NCBI GenBank assembly: GCA_031266315.1 | Contig: JAISBG010000195.1 | Span: forward strand, 1-6,824 | Direction: 5' to 3' | Origin: Planctomycetaceae bacterium | GTDB lineage: Bacteria; Planctomycetota; Planctomycetia; Pirellulales; Thermoguttaceae | Length of the DNA: 6,824 bases | In this document: positions 1-5,990 of the stretch, piece by piece | Layout of the letters: every line of letters starts with the position of its first letter | Numbering within the stretch: position 1 is the stretch's first letter | Translations under genes and position numbers: made by a program | The notes under the pieces: generated by a model | The model's input: the letters and a program-made list of their open reading frames with translations, nothing else | The model's database searches: none | Told to the model about the DNA's origin: nothing

Positions 1-496
1 TGTCGTTTGGTTTGACGCCATAGGCGAATGCAGCGGCGGTTGGTTCGTTAATAATTCGTAACACATTGAGACCGGCAATTTCACCAGCACGTTTTGTTGC
101 TTCTCGTTCTTTCACGAAAAAGTAAGCCGGACACGTAATAACAACGTCTTTGACTTCCTCGCCGAGATGTTCTGACGCATCTTTTACGAGTTTGCGTAAA
201 ATTAGGGACGACACATGTTCCGGCGTGTATTGAACGCAGTCCACATCGAATGTAAATTCTTCGTTTCCCATATTACGTTTGACAAAACTGCAAACGTTGT
301 TGGGATAGATGTTGGACATCTCTTTTGCTTCCTGACCGACAACGGCGCGTTTACCGTCGAACCAAACAACAGACGGTGTGGTGCGTTCCCCTTCGGCGTT
401 GGGAATCACTTCGGGTTGTCCGTAATCGTTGATGTACGCAACGCAGGAATACGTTGTACCGAGATCAATACCGAGAATCTTTTTTGTCTTGGACAT
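1..496 (-). CDS. Hsp70 (DnaK-like) family protein, N-terminal part, cut by window edge
   Basis: ATP-dependent chaperone of the Hsp70/actin fold, presumably cytoplasmic. The frame runs from ATG at 496 to the window start and gives 165 residues, about the first half of the nucleotide-binding domain. Visible motifs are the phosphate-1 loop GIDLGTTYS (residues 9-17; D11, T14, T15), a lysine in FVKR (K73) at the place of the catalytic Hsp70 lysine, TCPAYF (121-126, with the conserved proline P123) and IINEPTAAAFAYG (148-160, with the conserved glutamate E151). The family call is firm. The segment around residues 50-85 departs from housekeeping DnaK (VVGQEAKEMSNIYPNN), so I read it as an accessory Hsp70, although the C-terminal half is not visible. 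It follows the J-like gene after 73 nt with no obvious terminator, which points to one operon and to a chaperone/co-chaperone pair. No Shine-Dalgarno sequence precedes the ATG. Confidence 0.93.
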   Translation of the reverse strand, partial: MSKTKKILGIDLGTTYSCVAYINDYGQPEVIPNAEGERTTPSVVWFDGKRAVVGQEAKEMSNIYPNNVCSFVKRNMGNEEFTFDVDCVQYTPEHVSSLILRKLVKDASEHLGEEVKDVVITCPAYFFVKEREATKRAGEIAGLNVLRIINEPTAAAFAYGVKPND

Positions 497-569
497 ATTA
501 GTAACATGGAAAGTAAGATGTTAATGCTGCGAAAATTATTTCTTGTACAAAAAAATAAAAACAAACATT

Positions 570-2981
570 TCAGTCCGGACGATGTTGTAACGGCGGAACG
601 GGAACGGCTTTGACGGATTGCGGGGACGGCGGTTGAGCCGGGCGTTGCGGTTGCGGACGAACCTGTTGAGTTGGAGTGGGTATTTGCGGAGCCGGCAAGG
701 ATTGGGAGCATTGATACCATTGTGTTTCTGTCAACGATTTTAGCGCAAACTCGCTGCTTTGCCGTTTCAAATACTGACGCAGAACGAAACGTTCCCACCG
801 TAACGGATTAAACCAAAATTCGATGAGCCGATAAATAAAATACAATAACGGCGGTATCCAAGCAATGTGAACCCACTTCGCAATAATTACAATATTTTCT
901 ACCGCTGCCCAATCTTCGCCGTTATATTTATATTCACGTGCCATATTTAAAAGAAAAGTTACGGTGTAAAATAGAACCAAAACAACTGTAATGAAAATAG
1001 CGAAGCCCATCCAAGTGGGTTTGGATTTCATTTGTTCTATTATATCGACGGCTGGTGCCAAATCGCGGCGGAGAACCGGATTCTTGAACAAATATCTCCG
1101 CAGACAATTTTCGGCTTTTATCCAACGTTTATCGTCAAAATGAATTTTCAACTCAGTAATAATTTTCTCGTTGCCTCGTAATTCTTCACGTAAATTATCA
1201 AGCACGGGATGATCGGCAACCTTCATGACAATTTCGTTGAGTTTCTGTCTCGCCTCATCTAAATTACCTCTGTTCAAAAAATTACGGATTATTGTTGCGG
1301 CGTTGTCTATCTCTTTTATTTTTTGACGGCAATAATTTAATGCTTTTTGGTGAGAAGGTTCTAATGTTTTTTCTTTCGGTGACAAAATTTTGATCGTTTC
1401 AAAATACCGGCGTTCATCCAGTAATTTTTGCAACACTTGTTTGTCGGGCAAGGGAGTTGACTGAATCTTGTTTTCAATTTTCTTACAAAAATCTTGTGAT
1501 TCGGCATCGGTTGGAAATTTTGTTTTCAATTCTGATAAAAGCGGCAGACATGCGGACACATCGTTTGGGTCGGAAAAAGTGTGTAGTTGTTGAAACAGTT
1601 CGTCTTTCTTTTTGATGATGAGTGATTTGCGGATTCCATATTTGCTGTTATTCGAATTATATTCCAGTACGGCTTCGCAACACTGCAACGCAAGATCAAG
1701 TATTTGGTTCCGATAGGCAATATCGCCGAGTTGTTCTGCGATTTGAGAGCGCAAGGCAAGAATATCGTTCTCTAAATGGGCGGGATTGAACGACATTCCG
1801 TCTAGTTGTTCAAACAATATTTTTAATTTGATTTCCGGTATTTCTTTTTGTCTTGCAAATTCTTGTTTGATTATATTGAAATTTTTCTGTAACTCTTTAT
1901 CCTGCTCTCTTGCAATTGCGGAGGTTGGCAAATTTGAAACATTATGTAATTCTTGTCCGATACGTAATGCGGCGGATTTTAATGTTTTTAGTGTATTGGT
2001 TGTTGTGGTAAAAAAATCTGACAAATATTTGACGATTTTACCAACATCAATTATCGGTTTGAATGATCCTGAACGTGTTGAAGGTGTTGGGATTGGCAAC
2101 GGGCATTTTCTTGTAACGAAAAAATATTCATAGACGAGCCATTCCGCTTCGACTTGGGAATAACCCGCCTCCACAGTATCCTGAACGGATTGCTGATAAA
2201 TGTCCCACAATGTTTCCTGTTTTTTCACAAATTTTTTTGCAAAGATGAAAAATTTCTTTTCGGCGAGTTGTTCAAAAGTGAACCGTTTGAGAGCGAGGTC
2301 GTAATTCTGTTTATTTGTTTCATCTTTGAAGTAGGACAGACATTTCCCGCTCAGTCGTCCTAACGGGTCGGCTTCGGAGTTGCTTTTCGGCATTTTCAAC
2401 GCTTTATCTGCTAACTCCTTTGCTTTTTCCGACAATTTTGTTACAGTAGCAACTTTCGGTAACTCCAATAGATCGTAAAGAGTTTGTTTCTTGCCTCCGT
2501 GAACTTGTTTCAAATCCTCCGTAATTCTTTTCATATCGACAAAAGCAATCGTTTTGCCGTTTAACGATTCCGGTTGTTTCGGCGGAGTGAATGTTGGAGC
2601 GGCAGTTGTTGTTACCGTATCTTTTTTCTCCGCAGCATTACAGACGGTTGACTTGGTGAAAGTTTCCTTGAATTTTCTTACCAAATCCTTGATATCGTCT
2701 TCTTCGATACCGCCGACCAATTCGTAATGCTTTATTTGTTCGTCTAATTCCTGTAACTTTTGTTTCCTTGCGTCATTGGCTTGTTGTTGCAAATTATATT
2801 TGGAGAGACCGCTTTTTATCCATTCGGTTGCCAAACGCACTTTGACTTTGTAAGTTGGATTGGCGTTAATCATTTTGTTCCAATTTGTAATTCGTGTTTG
2901 CAAATCGGCTTCCAACGCACCGGCGGCAGTGATGGGCGGGTCAAGGAAAAGTTCAAGTTCTGTGTAAATATTATGTAACAT
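570..2981 (-). CDS. Membrane-anchored helical protein with degenerate J-like modules, Hsp70 partner candidate
   Basis: No named family is recognised for the 803-residue whole. Residues 1-85 begin with YTELELFLDPP and continue as charged helices. Residues 167-230 look like a degenerate J domain: helix I TLYDLLELP, helix II TKLSEKAKELADKAL, then a helix ending FKDETNKQNYDLAL, which resembles the end of J domains (..R..YD..L). There is no HPD tripeptide, which canonical DnaJ needs to stimulate Hsp70. From memory, similar LYDLL/YDLAL modules accompany Hsp70 genes in other bacteria. Residues 235-290 are helical; 360-650 are helical and TPR-like (for example NFLNRGNLDEARQKL). Two membrane segments (about 657-679 and 698-719) put both ends on the same side, probably the cytoplasm. 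The tail 762-803 is rich in Pro and Gln. The ATG at 2981 is 68 nt after the protease stop and lacks a Shine-Dalgarno sequence. Likely role, by inference: a membrane adaptor that recruits the downstream Hsp70. Confidence 0.85.
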   Translation of the reverse strand: MLHNIYTELELFLDPPITAAGALEADLQTRITNWNKMINANPTYKVKVRLATEWIKSGLSKYNLQQQANDARKQKLQELDEQIKHYELVGGIEEDDIKDLVRKFKETFTKSTVCNAAEKKDTVTTTAAPTFTPPKQPESLNGKTIAFVDMKRITEDLKQVHGGKKQTLYDLLELPKVATVTKLSEKAKELADKALKMPKSNSEADPLGRLSGKCLSYFKDETNKQNYDLALKRFTFEQLAEKKFFIFAKKFVKKQETLWDIYQQSVQDTVEAGYSQVEAEWLVYEYFFVTRKCPLPIPTPSTRSGSFKPIIDVGKIVKYLSDFFTTTTNTLKTLKSAALRIGQELHNVSNLPTSAIAREQDKELQKNFNIIKQEFARQKEIPEIKLKILFEQLDGMSFNPAHLENDILALRSQIAEQLGDIAYRNQILDLALQCCEAVLEYNSNNSKYGIRKSLIIKKKDELFQQLHTFSDPNDVSACLPLLSELKTKFPTDAESQDFCKKIENKIQSTPLPDKQVLQKLLDERRYFETIKILSPKEKTLEPSHQKALNYCRQKIKEIDNAATIIRNFLNRGNLDEARQKLNEIVMKVADHPVLDNLREELRGNEKIITELKIHFDDKRWIKAENCLRRYLFKNPVLRRDLAPAVDIIEQMKSKPTWMGFAIFITVVLVLFYTVTFLLNMAREYKYNGEDWAAVENIVIIAKWVHIAWIPPLLYFIYRLIEFWFNPLRWERFVLRQYLKRQSSEFALKSLTETQWYQCSQSLPAPQIPTPTQQVRPQPQRPAQPPSPQSVKAVPVPPLQHRPD

Positions 2982-3049
2982 TATAAAGTTGGGTTGTTGA
3001 CCGCAGGGGTTGCCCTATAGAGGTCATTGATGATGAGATGATGAGTTGA

Positions 3050-4222
3050 TTATGCAAATTCTTTACGGCGGAGTTGTTGCCGAATTTTGGTGAGGTATCC
3101 GAAAAATAAAATGAAACTGATGCCAATGATTAACGCCGCAAAACCGGGTTCGAGGTCGCAGAGCCAATCGTAAACTCCGTGTAACACCATTGGAACAGCA
3201 AGACCTAAAGTTACGAGTACGATCCAACGTTTGCCGGTCATCATGGCACAGACGAGGTAATACGCAAAAATACCTGTCCATATCGAATGGGCAAACACGA
3301 GCGAAACAGAACGCAACATTGCGGAAACCATCGCTCCATGCGTGATAACTGCTGTTGTCAACGTTCCATCTTGTAACGTTTGATGAAATTCCGCTTCTGA
3401 TTTGGCTTGTGTTAATTGATGAATTGTTTCAATCATTGCCCCAACACTCGCATCCATGTTTTGCATTGCGTAACCGACATTTTCAAATGCAGCGAATCCG
3501 AGACCGGAAAAAACACCGATGAGTAACGTTATCATTGGCGATGCTTTTTTCTGTTTGACGGCAAGATAAATTATTACGGGAATAATTTTGCAAAGTTCTT
3601 CACACAAACCAACTTGAAAAACAAAGCCGAACAAACGAATGAACGTATTATGTTCTTCATCGGATAAATGTAAATAAAATTGCGGTGTTGCGTACTGATA
3701 CAGAGTCAATAACGCGGACACGCCGATAATTCCCGTTGCAAAAAATGCGATAACGGGCAACACGACGCTATCGGAACTCCGTAACACCAAACCGCGTAAC
3801 ACGCCGCCCCAAAGCATTGCGAAGAAAAACAGCAATCCGTAAAGTTGTATTTGTAGATTCTGAAACGAAGTAATCGAAAGCGGTAAAACACCAAGTAACA
3901 AAACCACCCAAAAGGATTTGTCCCGCAAAATCACAAACATATTATCCGGTGTAATCGGTAATAATTCTTCTTTGTAATCTGTTGATCGGAAACTGTTGAT
4001 AATGGACTGCACTATGCTTTGAGCATTATCTTGTAACGGTTGTTGCGGTGCCGTATTAAAGTGCAGACCGTCCACTTTGGCGGCTGTTTTTTTAACACCG
4101 TCAGGTGTTTCGATTTGCGTATTGGAAAAAATTTTTCCCGCGACCGCAAGTTGTTGTAACGTATTCCAATCGACAGGTCCCTTGCGGCTGCCGGTTAAAT
4201 CATAATAGTACCAATGGTTCAT
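3050..4222 (-). CDS. GYF_2-like domain fused to PrsW-family intramembrane metalloprotease
   Basis: 390 residues. Residues 1-53 (WYYYDLTGSRKGPVDWNTLQ, then a helix and a short strand) match the GYF_2-type pattern: aromatic start, GP-V/W, LQQLAVAGKI, T.I. A linker to about 100 is followed by a membrane domain of roughly eight hydrophobic segments. This carries the PrsW signature in order: EELCK (E208, E209, K212), FENVGY (F246, E247, Y251), HSIWTG (H312, G317) and HGVYDW (H348, D352). All expected catalytic or metal-binding residues appear present, so it is probably an active membrane-embedded protease of the CPBP/PrsW clan. Classical PrsW cleaves an anti-sigma factor, but no sigma or anti-sigma gene is visible here, so the substrate is unknown. 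Its start overlaps the vWA stop as ATGA, implying translational coupling. AAAGGAG lies 14 nt upstream, rather far for a Shine-Dalgarno. The GYF domain may dock on proline-rich partners. Confidence 0.9.
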   Translation of the reverse strand: MNHWYYYDLTGSRKGPVDWNTLQQLAVAGKIFSNTQIETPDGVKKTAAKVDGLHFNTAPQQPLQDNAQSIVQSIINSFRSTDYKEELLPITPDNMFVILRDKSFWVVLLLGVLPLSITSFQNLQIQLYGLLFFFAMLWGGVLRGLVLRSSDSVVLPVIAFFATGIIGVSALLTLYQYATPQFYLHLSDEEHNTFIRLFGFVFQVGLCEELCKIIPVIIYLAVKQKKASPMITLLIGVFSGLGFAAFENVGYAMQNMDASVGAMIETIHQLTQAKSEAEFHQTLQDGTLTTAVITHGAMVSAMLRSVSLVFAHSIWTGIFAYYLVCAMMTGKRWIVLVTLGLAVPMVLHGVYDWLCDLEPGFAALIIGISFILFFGYLTKIRQQLRRKEFA

Positions 4223-5808
4223 ATTTGTTTTTGTAACTCCTTTGCTCTGGACATTTTCATCGGGTAAAATTTTGTTGCGGCAAATACCGCGTCTTTGGAA
4301 CAGACAATCAGTTCTACATGACCGATTTTGACATTATCGCCGGGATTCAATAAACGTGTTCCCCTTGCGTCTTTATATTGCACGGTGTTACCGACAATTT
4401 GAAACGAACCGGCAAAAGGTTCAACATTCGGTATCACAATCATGTTGCGATTATTGGAGCCGACGGTAACTAATTGTGTTCCGAGATTGACTTGTGCAAA
4501 ATTGCGAGGATCATACATGACCATCAACCAAACGTTGCGGAATGTTGATTCAATCCAGCCAATCATTGCACCGATGCACGTTCCGATAATAATTGCTCCG
4601 AGTATTCTACCGCTCATATCGCCGACAACAGCGGAAGAGATTCCAAACCCAATCGCGCCGAGAAAACCGCCCACCGCTCCGCCGACCAACGCCCAAAAAC
4701 GGGCAAGATTCGGAATATAAAACGACATTCCAACTGCAAGAATTGAACCGAGTAACACTAAACCGACTAAACGTCCGACAAAGTTAATCGGTATAAATTG
4801 AAACACACTATTGCCGATATATCCGGCAACAATTCCGCCCACAATACTGCTGATTGCCAACGTTCCAAATTGTATTGGTTCAAACAATGGTTTGCGTAAC
4901 ATTTTGTTTTGGGTTAACACGATGAGTAATGCCATACCGAGACAAAGCAACGCTGACCAAGCAATTGCCTGAAACAAAATCCAATTCCGGCTTTGTTCTT
5001 CCCGAACAACGCCGTCTTTATCTTTTGTTGCTAAGAGTGAATCGGTGTTTGTGATTTTCGCGATTTCCTGTTCAACTTGTTTGAACGCATCGGCAATATT
5101 TCTATCGCTTGTCATAAAAACGCGGGCAGCATCGCCGGTCATTTGGGCAAGGTAATTACGGTTACCGTCTTGTGTTGCAACGGCAAAGAGCATTACGCCG
5201 TTTTCTCGTAACATCGTTGCTTTATTCAACGCTTCCTGTGAGTCTGCATTTTCGCCATCGGTAAAAAACAAGACAATTTTCTGAACGGATTGTTCTTTAA
5301 GCGGTTCACGTTGACGCTGATGTTGTTTATCTTTTTCGTTTTGTTCTCTGATTTTAGCGTTAACTTCTTTCAACATTGATTCTTCGTTTTGTGTTTCCGT
5401 ATCGTTTTGAAAAACGGAATATGAATCCTGTAACGCTTGAGCAAAATAGGTTCCGCCGCCGTTGCTATAATTCTGTATCGTTTGTAACACCTGATTTTTG
5501 TCATGTGATAATTGTAAAAAAATTTGTGAACCGGAAGAAAAAACAACGATTGCAATTTTCTCTTTTTCCAAATTACGTTTATTGACAAATTCTTTGGCGG
5601 CTTGTTTCACCGCATCACGTTTGAACCCGCCCATTGAGCCGGAGTCGTCGAAAGTCAAACAGAACCTCGGAGCTGGCGGAGTTGGCGGAATATATCGTTC
5701 TGGTGGTTTGACAAACAGCGACTCCGCCAACACGGCAGCAACGAAACAACCGACTGCAGCGACAACAGCAAATATCACGGATTTTGGAATTTGTTGAATT
5801 GGATTCAT
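4219..5808 (-). CDS. vWA-domain membrane protein with glycine-rich membrane core and degenerate FHA-like C-terminus
   Basis: 529 residues. A hydrophobic anchor (11-33) is followed by a proline-rich linker (PPERYIPPTPPAPR, 35-48) and a vWA domain (about 48-255). The MIDAS is complete: DDSGS (D54, S56, S58), T120 in GGGTYF and D184 in FFTDGEN, so it should bind a divalent metal and a ligand protein. A very charged insertion (about 135-177) separates the threonine from the last MIDAS aspartate. About five membrane segments follow (276-298, 313-335, 343-363, 368-395, 399-420); the last two are glycine-zipper-like. Residues 430-505 resemble an FHA fold (VTVGSNNRN; LLNPGDNVKIGHVELIV), but the usual phosphate-binding Arg and Ser-x-x-His are missing. 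Six segments with an inside N-terminus would put the vWA outside and the FHA-like part in the cytoplasm. The ATG at 5808 follows the only sizeable upstream gap of the operon, making this the likely first gene. No Shine-Dalgarno sequence is seen. Confidence 0.9.
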   Translation of the reverse strand: MNPIQQIPKSVIFAVVAAVGCFVAAVLAESLFVKPPERYIPPTPPAPRFCLTFDDSGSMGGFKRDAVKQAAKEFVNKRNLEKEKIAIVVFSSGSQIFLQLSHDKNQVLQTIQNYSNGGGTYFAQALQDSYSVFQNDTETQNEESMLKEVNAKIREQNEKDKQHQRQREPLKEQSVQKIVLFFTDGENADSQEALNKATMLRENGVMLFAVATQDGNRNYLAQMTGDAARVFMTSDRNIADAFKQVEQEIAKITNTDSLLATKDKDGVVREEQSRNWILFQAIAWSALLCLGMALLIVLTQNKMLRKPLFEPIQFGTLAISSIVGGIVAGYIGNSVFQFIPINFVGRLVGLVLLGSILAVGMSFYIPNLARFWALVGGAVGGFLGAIGFGISSAVVGDMSGRILGAIIIGTCIGAMIGWIESTFRNVWLMVMYDPRNFAQVNLGTQLVTVGSNNRNMIVIPNVEPFAGSFQIVGNTVQYKDARGTRLLNPGDNVKIGHVELIVCSKDAVFAATKFYPMKMSRAKELQKQI

Positions 5809-5815
5809 ATTTTGT

Positions 5816-5832
5816 AATTAAAAGTTTTAATT
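5816..5832. promoter_or_regulatory. Perfect 17-bp AT-rich palindrome in the vWA gene leader
   Basis: AATTAAAAGTTTTAATT has two 8-bp arms around one G. It lies 8 nt before the vWA start codon, between the possible -10 and the ATG, where an operator or a weak mRNA hairpin could act. In such AT-rich DNA it may be chance. Confidence 0.3.
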
Positions 5833-5834
5833 TA

Positions 5835-5875
5835 TGGTACTATAATAGAAAAACGATATTAACAGTAACATTATT
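5835..5875 (-). promoter_or_regulatory. Possible promoter of the vWA/protease/J-like/Hsp70 operon
   Basis: The only upstream gap of size for the four-gene operon is 5809-5990. On the minus strand it holds TATTAT (complement of 5842-5847), a reasonable -10 element about 33 nt before the ATG at 5808. No good -35 match sits at 16-18 bp (the bases there read near TGTTAC/TTACTG). The call rests on position, AT-richness and the -10 only. Confidence 0.35.
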
Positions 5876-5912
5876 TTCGCATTGTTTGTTTATTCCACTC
5901 ACTAATTTTTGT

Positions 5913-5924
5913 GTTGAATTCAAC
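5913..5924. promoter_or_regulatory. 12-bp perfect palindrome upstream of the operon promoter
   Basis: GTTGAATTCAAC is self-complementary and lies about 65 bp upstream of the possible -10, between the stray gene tail and the operon. A dimeric regulator could bind here, but the window has no second copy and no regulator gene, so function is unproven. Confidence 0.25.
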
Positions 5925-5938
5925 CGTTACGTCACGCC

Positions 5939-5974
5939 TGCCAGATTGCCTGAACAATAGTAAAACCAACCGAC
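5939..5974 (-). pseudogene. Stray duplicate of the 3' end of the upstream ankyrin/glycine-zipper gene
   Basis: This 36-bp segment matches 6001-6036 at 35 of 36 positions (difference A5954 against G6016) with an offset of 62 bp. Position 6001-6036 encodes VGFTIAQAIW near the C-terminus of the ankyrin gene. The copy, in a different frame from the gene, reads VGFTIVQAIWQA and then stops at TGA, just as the gene stops three codons after IWQ. It therefore looks like the tail of a paralogous gene or a partial duplication, left behind after recombination. There is no independent start close to it. Confidence 0.6.
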
Positions 5975-5990
5975 TCAAAGCAATTCAGGA

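Noticed and set aside
497..569. Separate promoter for the Hsp70 gene in the 73-nt gap
   Set aside because: No clear -10/-35 pair is seen on the minus strand, so co-transcription with the J-like gene is simpler.
1786..2133. Plus-strand open frame of 115 codons
   Set aside because: It lies wholly antisense to the long J-like gene, is rich in Cys and Ser from reversed codons and has no domain signal. The other plus-strand frames were rejected for the same reason.
2982..3049. Possible terminator hairpin (AGGG-GTTG-CCCT) and GATGAT repeats between protease and J-like gene
   Set aside because: The stem is only 4 bp and no T-run follows on the transcribed strand; the GATGAT repeat is too short to mean much.
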